Positions 41,865 through 51,654 of a stretch of 64,000 nucleotides of DNA are shown one piece after another (position 1 is the first letter of the stretch; each line of letters starts with the position of its first letter). The stretch spans positions 1,867,751-1,931,750 of the forward strand of contig NZ_FOYO01000001.1 in the NCBI RefSeq assembly GCF_900111945.1. The letters run 5' to 3'. The notes below the pieces were generated by a model, which had not been told where the DNA came from, ran no database searches, and was given only the letters and a program-made list of their open reading frames with translations. Made by a program: the position numbers and the translations under genes. The DNA comes from Litoreibacter janthinus. Lineage in GTDB: Bacteria; Pseudomonadota; Alphaproteobacteria; Rhodobacterales; Rhodobacteraceae.

Positions 41865-42629
41865 ATGATTCTACAGAACATGTCAGTTGCTATTACAGGT
41901 GCAGGAAGCGGCTTAGGCGCTGCTACCGCGCGCCGATTTGCCAAGGCCGGCGCTGTGGTTGCGTGTCTCGACCTAAGTGAAGCAGCCGCGCAAAACGTCG
42001 CAGCCGAAGTTGGTGGCTCTGCCCATTCAGTCGACGTATCCGACAGCGCTGCTGTTGAGACTGTGTTTAGAGATATAGAGGCCGCGCAGGGCACCCCGCG
42101 TGTTGTTGTCAATTGTGCGGGCATCGGCACTGCTGCCCGTATTTTGCCGCGCGACGGTAGCCTGACCATCGACAGTTTTGAGCAAGCCCTTCGTGTCAAC
42201 CTTTTGGGTACGTATACCGTTATGAATATCGCCGCGCGGGCAATGGCTGCTACTGACCCGACCGGCGCCGACAATGCGCGTGGCGTAATCATCAATACCG
42301 CATCCGTAGCATTCGAAGACGGACAGATTGGTCAAGCCGCCTACTCTGCGTCCAAGGGCGGTATCGTTTCGATGACTCTTCCCGCCGCTCGGGAGCTTGC
42401 GCGCTTTGGCATTCGTGTCATGGCAATCGCGCCCGGTCTTTTTGAGACCTCCATGAGCGCCGGCCTCCCAGATGATATTCGCGCCGAGATCCTCAAGGCC
42501 GTCCCATACCCATCCCGAATGGGCGACGCCGATGAGTACGCGCAGCTTGCGCAAAGCATTGTTGAGAACCCAATGCTGAACGGAACAGTGATCCGTCTTG
42601 ATGCTGCCGCGCGCATGCCCATTAAATAA
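41865..42629 (+). CDS. 3-hydroxyacyl-CoA dehydrogenase, SDR type (HSD10-like)
   Basis: This 254-residue SDR has TGAGSGLGAATAR, NCAGIGTAAR and the YxxxK pair in AAYSASKGGIV. The sequence IAPGLFETSMSAGLP is typical of type II 3-hydroxyacyl-CoA dehydrogenases. ATG 41865 follows GGGAGAG by 6 nt. First gene of the hydroxycinnamate operon; expected to oxidise the 3-hydroxyphenylpropionyl-CoA intermediate to the beta-keto thioester. Confidence 0.87.
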   Translation: MILQNMSVAITGAGSGLGAATARRFAKAGAVVACLDLSEAAAQNVAAEVGGSAHSVDVSDSAAVETVFRDIEAAQGTPRVVVNCAGIGTAARILPRDGSLTIDSFEQALRVNLLGTYTVMNIAARAMAATDPTGADNARGVIINTASVAFEDGQIGQAAYSASKGGIVSMTLPAARELARFGIRVMAIAPGLFETSMSAGLPDDIRAEILKAVPYPSRMGDADEYAQLAQSIVENPMLNGTVIRLDAAARMPIK

Positions 42630-42639
42630 GGAAGATTTT

Positions 42640-43422
42640 GTGACCAAGTCCAAAGCCAAAGACGCCGTGTTGCTCGTTGAGATCGATGGGCCTGTTGCGA
42701 CGCTGACGATGAATCGGCCCGCAAAGAGAAACGCGATGTGCGATGAGCTTCTTGATGCGATTGATGCATTCTTCTTAAAGCCGCCCAAGGGCGTACGTGT
42801 TGTGATCCTGACGGGTACGGCTGGTCATTACTGTTCTGGTTTGGATTTGTCGGAACACGTCGCGCGCGACGCAGAAGGCACCATGCGCCATTCGCGTAAC
42901 TGGCACCGGGTCATGGATGTGATCCAGATGTCTGGTCTTCCGGTCGTGTCTGCGATGTTTGGGGCCGTTATTGGTGGCGGGCTAGAGCTTGCTGCTTCGA
43001 CACACGTGCGTATCGCAGAACCGTCTTGCATCTTTCAGCTGCCCGAAGGGCGCCGCGGCATCTTTGTTGGCGGTGGCGCGACGGTTCGGGTTGGCCGCAT
43101 CTTGGGCGCGGACCGGATGTGCGAGATGATGCTGACGGGCCGCAAATTCGGCACCGAAGAGGGGCTCGCGATGGGCCTAACCCATTACGCCGTTGGCGAA
43201 GGCGAGGCACTCGTTAAGGCTCGTGAATTGGCCAAGGGTATCGCCCACAACGCGTCTTTGTCCAACTACATGATGATCCAAGCGATCAGTCGCATTTCAG
43301 ACATGTCGCGCAGCGACGGTCTGTTTACCGAAAGCCTTGCTGCAGCGGTCTCTCAGACCAGTGCGGACGCCGAAGAGGGGCTCAAGGCATTTCTCGAAAA
43401 ACGCAAACCTGTCTTTCGTTAA
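42640..43422 (+). CDS. Enoyl-CoA hydratase/isomerase family protein
   Basis: This 260-residue crotonase has the oxyanion segments HYCSGLDLSEH and AVIGGGLELAAS and the catalytic Glu in LPEGRRGIFVGGG. GTG 42640 is chosen: AAGGAAG stands 6 nt before it, and the residues upstream of it are not family-like. It likely hydrates the side-chain double bond of coumaroyl-, feruloyl- or caffeoyl-CoA. Confidence 0.88.
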   Translation: MTKSKAKDAVLLVEIDGPVATLTMNRPAKRNAMCDELLDAIDAFFLKPPKGVRVVILTGTAGHYCSGLDLSEHVARDAEGTMRHSRNWHRVMDVIQMSGLPVVSAMFGAVIGGGLELAASTHVRIAEPSCIFQLPEGRRGIFVGGGATVRVGRILGADRMCEMMLTGRKFGTEEGLAMGLTHYAVGEGEALVKARELAKGIAHNASLSNYMMIQAISRISDMSRSDGLFTESLAAAVSQTSADAEEGLKAFLEKRKPVFR

Positions 43423-43469
43423 GTCCAAGAAACAAGAAAACGACACCGTCATTTAAGGGAGGAAACCAA

Positions 43470-44510
43470 ATGACCAATATGACCCGCCGTACGGCACTTG
43501 CCTCAATGGGCGCAGCGCTCGCGACGCCTGCTCTGGTTTCGCGCGCAAGCGCGGCAGAAGTAACGCTTCGCCTGCACCATTTCCTGCCACCTGTCGCTCC
43601 TATGCATTCGCGCTTCTTCGAAGTATGGGCTGCCGAACTTGCAGAAGCGTCTGAGGGCGCGATCGAAGTTCAAATTTTCCCAGCGATGCAGCTTGGCGGA
43701 AGACCGCCACAGCTCGCTGATCAGGTGCGCAACGGCATTTGCGACATCGCGTGGACACTGCCGGTCTATACGCCAGATCGCTTCCCCGTAGCGGAAACCA
43801 TGTCGAACCCATTCATGGTGACAAATGCCGAAAAGACATCCGTGGCATTGCACACGCTGATGGATGAATTCGGAGCGGACGATTACCGAGGCATGAAGCC
43901 TTTGGCGTTCCATACGCATGATGGCGGCAAGCTGCACACACGCGACGCTCCAGTGCTGAGCGCTGCTGATTTGCAAGGATTGAAGCTGCGTGCGCCGAAC
44001 CAGGCAACAGGCGATATGCTTGCCGGTTTTGGTGCCGAGGTCGTCTTCTTCCCGGTTACTGAAATGGTCTCCGGCTTGTCTAGCGGAGTCATCGATGGCT
44101 GTTGCCTGCCGTACGAAGTTGTGCCGGCGTTCAAACTTCAGGAACTGACTTCCTTCACCTCCGAACCAGCAGAAGGCGCACGTGGCCTTTATGCCAACAC
44201 CTTCTCGCTTTTGATGAACGAAGCGAAATACGAAGGCATGTCCGACGACTTACGCGGTGTGATCGACGCTGCATCAGGCATTGATCTGTCCCGCCGTATT
44301 GGTGCGCAGTTCGACGGCTTTGAAGCATATGGCCGTGGCGTTGTCGAAAAGCAGGGCAATACGATCGAAACCATCCCGGCCGAAGAAATCGCAATCTGGG
44401 TAGAAGCGGCATCGCCAGTTCATGAAGCTTGGATCGGCAAGCTGAATGACAAAGGCCTAGATGGCGCAGCGATCATGGCTCGCGCCAACGATTTGCTCGA
44501 CGCAGGCTAA
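43470..44510 (+). CDS. TRAP transporter substrate-binding protein (DctP type, Tat signal)
   Basis: This 346-residue solute receptor has a twin-arginine leader (TRRTALASMGAALATPALV, then SRASA-AE). RLHHFLPPVAPMHSRFF begins the mature protein. It is followed 3 nt later by the small permease. It lies in the hydroxycinnamate operon and probably binds aromatic acids such as p-coumarate or ferulate, ligands known for related TRAP receptors; the ligand is inferred. Confidence 0.88.
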   Translation: MTNMTRRTALASMGAALATPALVSRASAAEVTLRLHHFLPPVAPMHSRFFEVWAAELAEASEGAIEVQIFPAMQLGGRPPQLADQVRNGICDIAWTLPVYTPDRFPVAETMSNPFMVTNAEKTSVALHTLMDEFGADDYRGMKPLAFHTHDGGKLHTRDAPVLSAADLQGLKLRAPNQATGDMLAGFGAEVVFFPVTEMVSGLSSGVIDGCCLPYEVVPAFKLQELTSFTSEPAEGARGLYANTFSLLMNEAKYEGMSDDLRGVIDAASGIDLSRRIGAQFDGFEAYGRGVVEKQGNTIETIPAEEIAIWVEAASPVHEAWIGKLNDKGLDGAAIMARANDLLDAG

Positions 44511-44513
44511 AAA

Positions 44514-45050
44514 ATGTCTGAGATACTTACAGACTCAACAGAGGGGCCTCGTGCCCCTCTGAACACTCTTTTGCACCGAATTTGCGTTTCCAGCGCTGCT
44601 GTCGGTGGATTGGTCATCTTTGGCGCGGCCTTCTTTGTCACCTTTTCCATCATAAAAAGCCTGCTGGGCTTCGGTGCGATGCGCGGCGAATTTGAATTGG
44701 TGGAGTTGGCATGCGCAACTAGTGCATCGCTATTCCTTCCGCTTTGCCAGCTCACCAAAGGGCACGTCCTGGTTGACGTATTTACCGGTTGGTTGCCAGT
44801 CCGGGTGAACCAAACCATGGATGCAATTTGGACCCTGCTCTTTGCAATCGGGTGGGCCTTTGTCTGTTGGCAACTCTTTCACGGTCTTTGGGAGGTGCAC
44901 GGATATGGCGACCGTACGATGTTGCTTCGCGTTCCGGTTTGGTGGGCCTATGTACCAGCCGTATTTGGAGCCGGACTGTCCGCTTTCGTCGCGGTTGTTC
45001 AAAGCTTGTCTGTCCTAATGCCGCGTCTTGCCAGAAAAGTAGGTGCCTGA
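44514..45050 (+). CDS. TRAP transporter small permease (DctQ type)
   Basis: This 178-residue protein has four membrane segments and a middle region LPLCQLTKGHVLVDVFTGWLP typical of DctQ subunits of aromatic TRAP systems. TGATG couples it to the large permease gene. Confidence 0.85.
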   Translation: MSEILTDSTEGPRAPLNTLLHRICVSSAAVGGLVIFGAAFFVTFSIIKSLLGFGAMRGEFELVELACATSASLFLPLCQLTKGHVLVDVFTGWLPVRVNQTMDAIWTLLFAIGWAFVCWQLFHGLWEVHGYGDRTMLLRVPVWWAYVPAVFGAGLSAFVAVVQSLSVLMPRLARKVGA

Positions 45051-46372
45051 TGGATCCGTTCGTCTTCTCAATTGTTCTTATCGTCGGGCTGTTTGTCCTC
45101 ATCTTTATGAGGATGCCGATCGCGCTGGCGATGGCTCTGGCGGGCGTCGTTGGCTACATCCAACTCAGTTCTTTCGCGAGCTTGAAATTCTATTTGAGCA
45201 CCGCGTGGGTGGATAAGTTCATGTCATACGACTTCGCCGTCATTCCTCTGTTCATTTTGATGGGCCATCTGGCGACGAGATCTGGAATTTCGGCATCCAT
45301 TTTCAACGCCGCACGCGCTTGGATTGGCCATATGCGGGGCGGACTTGCCATGGCTGCGGTCGCAGGTTGCGCGCTGTTTGGTTCAATTTCCGGGTCTTCG
45401 CTTGCCACGGCTTCGACGATGACGCGGGTGGCCATGCCTGAGATGCGCAAACACGGGTTCTCAGGCGCCTTGTCGGCGGGTTCACTTGCCGCCGGCGGGA
45501 CGTTGGGCATACTGATTCCGCCGTCAATCGTTCTCATCATCTTTGCTCTGCTGACGGAACAAAACATCGTCAAACTTTTCCTTGCCGCGACTGTTCCCGG
45601 TATCTTAGCCGTTGTCGGCTTCATGATTGCCATCTCGATCTACGTGCGCCTGTTCCCGGAAGAGGGGCCAACGAGTGAGCGGTCCAACTTCGCTGAGCGT
45701 ATCCGTGCAATCGGTGAAATCTGGCACGTTCTGGTTATCTTTGGTGTCGTTCTTGGCGGCATTTACGGTGGCTTGTTTACACCTGCCCAAGGCGCCTCTG
45801 TAGGTGTTGTACTAACGCTTGTTCTGGGATCGCTGAAGGGCGGGCTAACCCTGCGCTCGGTTCTGGACAGCCTCATTGATACGGCAGGCACCAGCGCGAT
45901 GATCTTTGCCATCGTTTTTGGTGCAGACCTGTTTAACGTTGCCCTCGCCCTTAGCCGGATGCCGCTAGACGTGGCGCAGTATTTTGCCGCGTCTGACATC
46001 GCGCCCATGCTGATTTTGCTGGCCATCGTTGTGTTCTACCTCGTGATGGGGTGCCTGATGGACAGCTTGTCGATGATACTGCTGACGGTTCCGGTCTTTT
46101 TCCCGACGGTCATGGCGCTAGATTTCGGCTTGTTGCCAGAACAACAGGCCATGTGGTTCGGGATCATCGCGCTGGTCGTGGTGGAGATGGGGTTGATAAC
46201 CCCACCCGTGGGCATGAATTTGTTCGTGATCTCAGCGATGGCAAGAGACATCCCGATGAAACAGATTTTTCGTGGCACGGTGCCGTTCATTTTGGCCGAG
46301 TTCTGCCGTATCGCGATCCTAGTTAGCTTTCCGGCGCTGAGCTATTGGCTGGTCGACCTTGTGATGAATTAG
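45050..46372 (+). CDS. TRAP transporter large permease (DctM type)
   Basis: This permease of about 440 residues starts at ATG 45050 (MDPFVFSIVLIVGLFV), sharing one base with the dctQ stop. Family blocks include GCALFGSISGSSLATA, GGTLGILIPPSIVLII and EMGLITPPVGMNLFVIS. It completes the TRAP importer of the hydroxycinnamate operon. Confidence 0.92.
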   Translation: MDPFVFSIVLIVGLFVLIFMRMPIALAMALAGVVGYIQLSSFASLKFYLSTAWVDKFMSYDFAVIPLFILMGHLATRSGISASIFNAARAWIGHMRGGLAMAAVAGCALFGSISGSSLATASTMTRVAMPEMRKHGFSGALSAGSLAAGGTLGILIPPSIVLIIFALLTEQNIVKLFLAATVPGILAVVGFMIAISIYVRLFPEEGPTSERSNFAERIRAIGEIWHVLVIFGVVLGGIYGGLFTPAQGASVGVVLTLVLGSLKGGLTLRSVLDSLIDTAGTSAMIFAIVFGADLFNVALALSRMPLDVAQYFAASDIAPMLILLAIVVFYLVMGCLMDSLSMILLTVPVFFPTVMALDFGLLPEQQAMWFGIIALVVVEMGLITPPVGMNLFVISAMARDIPMKQIFRGTVPFILAEFCRIAILVSFPALSYWLVDLVMN

Positions 46373-46381
46373 GAAAAGCAA

Positions 46382-46882
46382 ATGCCGCTTTCGAAAATTA
46401 GTGCGACTGCACCCAAGGCGCCGGGAACTCCGGCAAGCGATATGCTTTTGCGTCAGTTTGTGGGCTACAGGGTGAAACGTGCCAACCTGCTGATCCAAGA
46501 CGACATGGCAAAAACGCTCGAGCCGTTTGGCCTGCGCACCGGAACTTTTTCCGCCCTTGCGGTCGTCATTTCGAACCCGGGGATTTCCCAGTCAGACTTG
46601 TCCGATGTCTTGAATATCAAGCGCTCTGGCGTGGTCGTTGTGGTGGATGAACTTGAACGCGCTGGGGTGCTAAAGCGCAAGCCTGTCAAAGGGGACCGTC
46701 GGACCAATGCGCTTACAGTTACGGCCGCAGGTCGGCGCCTTTGGAACAAAGTCGAAAAGGCTGTGCAAGACCATGAAGCGGTGCTTTTCAGCGGCTTAGA
46801 CCTAGAAGAGATCGCGACGCTTCACGATCTTCTGGCGCGGGCGACCAAGAGCCCAATATCGGATTTGGAGAAAGAACAATGA
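46382..46882 (+). CDS. MarR-family regulator of hydroxycinnamate catabolism
   Basis: This 166-residue MarR protein has SQSDLSDVLNIKRSGVVVVVDEL and KRKPVKGDRRTNALTVTAAG. It overlaps the feruloyl-CoA synthetase gene by ATGA. CouR- and FerR-type MarR repressors respond to hydroxycinnamoyl-CoA thioesters, so this one is likely released by the product of its coupled partner. A candidate site is at 41811. Confidence 0.85.
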   Translation: MPLSKISATAPKAPGTPASDMLLRQFVGYRVKRANLLIQDDMAKTLEPFGLRTGTFSALAVVISNPGISQSDLSDVLNIKRSGVVVVVDELERAGVLKRKPVKGDRRTNALTVTAAGRRLWNKVEKAVQDHEAVLFSGLDLEEIATLHDLLARATKSPISDLEKEQ

Positions 46883-48693
46883 TTGATAAGCAGACCGGCC
46901 TCAACCTGGTGCCCCACGACGTGAGTATGGAGCGCGTAGGCAGAGATCTGGTCATGTCGTCAAAGATCCCATTGGGGGACGTCGTTGACCGGACTGCGGA
47001 CTGGCTTCATCACTGGGCCGAAACAACGCCCGACAACGTCTTTCTGGCCGAGCGGACTGCGACCGGCTGGCGAGAGGTTACATTCAAGCAAGCGCTCGAA
47101 GCGGTGCGCGGCATCGCGGGCTCGTTGGGCGGGCGCAACATGGGTCAGGACACGCCGATCGTGATCTTGTCCGGAAATTCGGTCAATCACGCTCTGCTTT
47201 CTTTCGGTGCGCAATATGCAGGTGTGCCGACGGTTCCACTGGCCGAGCAGTATTCGCTGATAACCGAAGCGCACGGTCGACTGATCTATGTGTTGGATAA
47301 GGTGCGCCCGGCAATGGCCTATACGGATGATGCTGGGCTCTTTGCCTCTGCTTTGTCACTGCCTCAGTTGGAGGATGTGGAAATTGTTGCGACCAAGACC
47401 GAGGGCGCGCCGGGGCCTGTGACGTCCTTTGCCAGCCTTGTGGAAGGCGACGCAAGCCAAGATGCCGATGCGCTTTTGGCAACGACTGGCCCTGATACCG
47501 TAGCCAAGATCCTCTTCACGTCCGGCTCGTCGTCTGACCCAAAGGGGGTTCTGACGACGCAGCGGATGATGTGTGCGAACCAGGCTCAGATGTCTGCAGT
47601 TTTGCCATTTCTTGCAGAACGCGCGCCGCGCATCTGCGATTGGCTGCCGTGGAACCATGTTTTCGGTGGATCGCATAATGTGAACATGATGCTCGCGAAT
47701 GGCGGCACGCTTGTCGTGGATGACGGAAAGCCGACGAAAAAGTATTTCGATCGCACCGTTCGAAACATTATCGAACGGCCCGGCACACTGGCGTTCAACG
47801 TGCCGGTTGGATTTTCCATGTTGGTCCACGAGATGGAGACCAATACCAAGCTACGCGACGCCTATTTCCGCGATCTGGACTTGATTTTTTATGCGGGGGC
47901 TTCTCTGCCGCAAGATGTCTGGACCCGGTTAGAGGAAATGGCGATCGAAGTGCGTGGCCGCCTCCCGTTGATGATTTCCAGCTGGGGTATGACCGAGACG
48001 GCCCCCGCTACCCTCATGGTTCATGAACCTATCGGCCGTTCCGGCGTGATCGGAGTTCCGTTGCCTGCGACCAAAGTCAAACTGTCCCCAGATGATGAAA
48101 TGCGTTGTGAATTGCGGGTCCAAGGCCCCAACGTCATGACGGGCTACTACGACGATCCAGTCAAATCCGCCGAGGCATTCGATGATGGGGGCTATCTGGT
48201 TACGGGCGACGCTGTGCGTTTCGTTAATCCGGAGGAGCCAAACATGGGGCTGGCCTTTGATGGGCGCGTTTCCGAGGATTTTAAGCTCCTGACGGGCACA
48301 TGGGTGCAGGCGGGTAAGCTTCGGCTGGATGCTCTGGATGCGCTGCGCGGCTTGGTCCAAGACGTGATGATCTGCGGGCATGATCGCGACGCCATCGGGC
48401 TGTTTGTCTTCCCCCTTCCGGACCAAGTGCATGGCAATAACACATCAGAAGGCGCGGTCATTGATCCCGTACTGCAAAGCCAAATCGACACCCGCTTGGC
48501 TGAAATGGCAAAGGCTGCATCGGGGTCCGCCAAACGGATTTCACGGGCTATCATTCTGGCCGAGCCTCCTTCACTGAAGGACGGAGAGATTACAGACAAA
48601 GGCTCGCTCAACCCGCGTAAAATCATGACACGTCGGGCTGATTTGCTCGAGCGGTTATATGACAACGAAGACCCGGCATTGATCCGGGTATGA
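46879..48693 (+). CDS. fcs: Feruloyl/p-coumaroyl-CoA synthetase
   Basis: This 604-residue AMP-forming ligase has the ATP loop ILFTSGSSSDPKGVLTTQ, then DWLPWNHVFGGSHNVN, AFNVPVGFSMLVHEM and SSWGMTETAPA. The length and the PWNHVFGG block match feruloyl-CoA synthetases of alphaproteobacteria. It activates hydroxycinnamates in the cytoplasm. Confidence 0.9.
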   Translation: MIDKQTGLNLVPHDVSMERVGRDLVMSSKIPLGDVVDRTADWLHHWAETTPDNVFLAERTATGWREVTFKQALEAVRGIAGSLGGRNMGQDTPIVILSGNSVNHALLSFGAQYAGVPTVPLAEQYSLITEAHGRLIYVLDKVRPAMAYTDDAGLFASALSLPQLEDVEIVATKTEGAPGPVTSFASLVEGDASQDADALLATTGPDTVAKILFTSGSSSDPKGVLTTQRMMCANQAQMSAVLPFLAERAPRICDWLPWNHVFGGSHNVNMMLANGGTLVVDDGKPTKKYFDRTVRNIIERPGTLAFNVPVGFSMLVHEMETNTKLRDAYFRDLDLIFYAGASLPQDVWTRLEEMAIEVRGRLPLMISSWGMTETAPATLMVHEPIGRSGVIGVPLPATKVKLSPDDEMRCELRVQGPNVMTGYYDDPVKSAEAFDDGGYLVTGDAVRFVNPEEPNMGLAFDGRVSEDFKLLTGTWVQAGKLRLDALDALRGLVQDVMICGHDRDAIGLFVFPLPDQVHGNNTSEGAVIDPVLQSQIDTRLAEMAKAASGSAKRISRAIILAEPPSLKDGEITDKGSLNPRKIMTRRADLLERLYDNEDPALIRV

Positions 48694-48703
48694 AGAGGAC
48701 GCC

Positions 48704-49579
48704 ATGGTAGATTTTGCAAAAGTTCGAGCGATCGATTTTCACACTCACGCAGAAGAGGCCTGCGGGTGTCATGCGGATGACGGCTATGACGAGCTGCAAA
48801 GCACGATGGCCAAATATTTTGGCGCTCCTTGGCAACATCCGCCAACCATTGACGAAACCGCCGCGCACTATCGGGAAACGAATATCGCGGCGGTGATCTT
48901 TCCCGTCGATTCAGAACGTGAAACGGGGTACCGACGCTATGACAACTATGAGGTCGCCGACGCCTGCGCCAAAAACGATGACATCCTGATCCCCTTCGCC
49001 TCGATTGATCCGGCCAAAGGCAAGCTTGGTGCACGCGAAGCCCGTGATTTAGTAGAAAACCACGGCGTTCAGGGGTTCAAGTTCCACCCCACAATGCAAG
49101 GATTCTACCCAAACGATCGGTCCGCCTACGTGCTTTATGAGGCCATCGCGGAATCTGGAAAACCTGCACTGTTCCACACAGGTCAGACTGGTGTCGGGTC
49201 AGGCATGCCCGGCGGTAACGGAATGCGGCTCAAGTACTCCAACCCGATGTATATGGATGATCTGGCCGTGGACTTCCCCGATATGCCGATCATCCTCGCG
49301 CATCCGTCCTTCCCTTGGCAGGAAGAGGCGCTGTCGGTCGCGCAGCATAAGCCGAATGTCTATATCGACCTGTCGGGCTGGTCGCCGAAATACTTCCCTA
49401 AGATCCTTGTCCAATACGCGAACCGGATGTTGAAGCACAAAATGCTCTTCGGGTCGGACTGGCCGATGATCGCTCCAGAAAAGTGGCTGGATGCATTCGA
49501 TCAGGCAGATTTCCGAGACGAAGTTCGCCCACTCATTTTAAAAGAAAATGCCATGCGCCTGTTGGGCGTTACCTTTTAG
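48704..49579 (+). CDS. Amidohydrolase-family hydrolase, likely hydroxyphenyl-beta-ketoacyl-CoA hydrolase
   Basis: This 291-residue amidohydrolase-2 family protein has metal ligands in IDFHTHAEE, GFKFHPTMQGF, ILAHPSFPW and the Asp in FGSDWPM. In Rhodococcus (CouO) and Corynebacterium (PhdC) a relative in an equivalent gene set hydrolyses 4-hydroxyphenyl-beta-ketoacyl-CoA to 4-hydroxybenzoate and acetyl-CoA. The neighbours here (CoA ligase, hydratase, dehydrogenase, acyl-CoA dehydrogenase) fit that role. A plain decarboxylase of this family is the alternative. Confidence 0.8.
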   Translation: MVDFAKVRAIDFHTHAEEACGCHADDGYDELQSTMAKYFGAPWQHPPTIDETAAHYRETNIAAVIFPVDSERETGYRRYDNYEVADACAKNDDILIPFASIDPAKGKLGAREARDLVENHGVQGFKFHPTMQGFYPNDRSAYVLYEAIAESGKPALFHTGQTGVGSGMPGGNGMRLKYSNPMYMDDLAVDFPDMPIILAHPSFPWQEEALSVAQHKPNVYIDLSGWSPKYFPKILVQYANRMLKHKMLFGSDWPMIAPEKWLDAFDQADFRDEVRPLILKENAMRLLGVTF

Positions 49580-49589
49580 GACAGCAGAC

Positions 49590-51149
49590 ATGACCAGTTT
49601 TACAGCGCCCGTAGACGACATCCTGTTTTCGCTGGAGACCATCGCAGGTGCAAACAGGATTTCGGTTTGGGACGGCGATCTGGCTGCCGAGATTGCGGCT
49701 CATTTCGGGGCCTTTGCTGAGGGTGCAATTGCGCCATTGAACGCAACTGGACACAGCCAAGGGTGCAAGTTGGAAAACGGGCGTGTGCGTATGCCGGATG
49801 GTTTTAAGGATGCTTTCGAACAATTGACTGAAATGGGGTGGCAAGGTCTGACCGCACCCGAAAATTATGGCGGAATGGGACAAAACGCACTTGTTGCGGC
49901 GGCCGTCTCGGAAATATTTTCGGGTGCAAACCTGTCAATGCAGATGGTTTGTAATCTTGTGCCTGGAGCGATTTCGACCCTGCGAAAGTTTGGCAATGAA
50001 GCACAGCAATCAGAATGGATTCCGAAACTAGCTGCAGGTGAGGCGCTCTCGACGATGTGCTTGACCGAGCCTGGGGCGGGGTCCGATCTATCGCGCATCC
50101 GCACCAAGGCCACGCGCAATGAAAACGGATGGATCATTGATGGAGAAAAGATATTCATCTCTGGCGGCGACCAAGACCTGAGCGATGACATCCTACATCT
50201 GGTCCTTGCACGGACTGGCACAAAAGAGGACGGCGTCAAAGGGTTGTCCCTGTTCCTTACAAGTAAGAATATGGCTGGAACGGCCATCACGATTACACGG
50301 ATTGAAGAAAAGATGGGCCTTCACGCGTCGCCAACCTGCCAAATGGCATTTGACGGCTGCCCAGCTGAGCTGATCGGCGAAGAGGGAGCCGGGCTGGCTG
50401 CGATGTTCGTTCTGATGAACCACGCGCGCTTAGACGTGAGCTTGCAAGGCGTCGCTCTTGCCGGACACGCGTATCGCATCGCTAAAGCATATGCGAGTGA
50501 GCGCAAACAAGGACGACGGCCAGACGGATCAGAGGCGGTACTGACAGACCATGCCGACGTGCGTCGCATGCTTGACGAACAACGAACGCTTGAAATTGGC
50601 GCACGCGGAATGGCGCATGTGGCGCTGGTCGAATTGCTAAATGGGAAACGACCGGAACTGGTCGAATTTCTGACTCCGCTGTGCAAGGTTTTCTGTACAG
50701 AAGCTGGTATCACCTCTTCCAATCTCGGCATCCAGATCCTTGGGGGATATGGATATTTGACTGAATACGGCCTTGCGCAGACTTGGGCTGACGCGCGGAT
50801 CACCGCAATTTACGAGGGGGCGAATGGCATCCATGAACTTGCTGTGGCAACCCGGGGCCTTCGCCTCAAAGGTGGAGCAGGGGCGGATGCCTTTGATGCG
50901 CTGATCGAAGAGCTGACCGATAACGCAACTGTATTGGAACTTCGTGAGCTTTGGCGTAAAGCGCGGGCATCAGTTGCTCAAGCTGAGGATCCAACGATTT
51001 TGGCACATGATTTCGCGCAATTGAGTTGCAGCCTTTTTCACCGTGCGGTTTGCAGTCGTTTCGCAGAATCCAACTCTGATCTGGAATACGCCAGACTGCG
51101 CGATTTCGCTTTGTCTCGTCCTTTGACCTTCAGCAGCTTCCTCGTCTGA
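49590..51149 (+). CDS. Acyl-CoA dehydrogenase (phenylpropionyl-CoA type)
   Basis: This 519-residue flavoprotein has LTEPGAGSDLSRIRTKA, ISGGDQD and the catalytic Glu in AIYEGANGIHELA, with an additional C-terminal helical domain. ATG 49590 follows AGGA; the earlier frame start lies in the amidohydrolase gene. It would convert dihydro-hydroxycinnamoyl-CoA to the hydroxycinnamoyl-CoA, letting the operon use saturated phenylpropanoids too. Confidence 0.88.
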   Translation: MTSFTAPVDDILFSLETIAGANRISVWDGDLAAEIAAHFGAFAEGAIAPLNATGHSQGCKLENGRVRMPDGFKDAFEQLTEMGWQGLTAPENYGGMGQNALVAAAVSEIFSGANLSMQMVCNLVPGAISTLRKFGNEAQQSEWIPKLAAGEALSTMCLTEPGAGSDLSRIRTKATRNENGWIIDGEKIFISGGDQDLSDDILHLVLARTGTKEDGVKGLSLFLTSKNMAGTAITITRIEEKMGLHASPTCQMAFDGCPAELIGEEGAGLAAMFVLMNHARLDVSLQGVALAGHAYRIAKAYASERKQGRRPDGSEAVLTDHADVRRMLDEQRTLEIGARGMAHVALVELLNGKRPELVEFLTPLCKVFCTEAGITSSNLGIQILGGYGYLTEYGLAQTWADARITAIYEGANGIHELAVATRGLRLKGGAGADAFDALIEELTDNATVLELRELWRKARASVAQAEDPTILAHDFAQLSCSLFHRAVCSRFAESNSDLEYARLRDFALSRPLTFSSFLV

Positions 51150-51474
51150 TTGGTCCTCCCAAAGTACCGTCAGAACTTTTCGGACGAGCGGCTTTAAGAG
51201 TTAGTGTGAAGGTCGATCATGTGTGGATTCCCGGGATACTGAGAACGAATTTTAAGTCTTGGAACTCCTGATCAGGTGCAGTCATGTGTCCGGCCTCTGG
51301 AGTGCCGCGACACTGGCGGCGGGCCCTTATGGAGATACGCGACGCGGGTCCAAATCAGAGTAACGGGCTCTACGGCCACAATCTTATCCTGGTTTTCCGC
51401 TGCCGATCTCATGATCGTCGTGTTCCGTAACTTATCTTCGTCCTTTCAGTCCTGCCGGTATCCTGGCCGCGCAG
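51150..51474. other. Non-coding, left edge of mobile remnant region
   Basis: I see no gene or clear structure in these 325 bases. They lead into the IS110 transposase remnant and may include its decayed flank. Confidence 0.3.
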
Positions 51475-51654
51475 TTATGCGGCGACCTGAATTTCGTAAT
51501 CTCGTTCCTTGGCCATCATTGCCCAAAGCCGTCTGGCCATTTTGTTGGCCAAAGCGAAAGCTACGACCATGCGTGGTACCTTTTCCAGTTTCGCTGCGTT
51601 CATTCGAGTTTTTGGCACGCGGAATTTTCGTCCATTCCAAGTTGTAGGCGAGTA
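51475..51654 (-). pseudogene. C-terminal remnant of an IS110-family transposase
   Basis: One minus-strand frame reads, before its TAA at 51475-51477, VPRMVVAFALANKMARRLWA then MMAKERDYEIQVAA. This is the typical C-terminus of IS110/IS116/IS902 transposases (ALANKMARxxWAxxxK). The frame is open for about 59 codons only; the N-terminal DEDD catalytic domain is missing. No complete element ends were identified. Confidence 0.6.
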
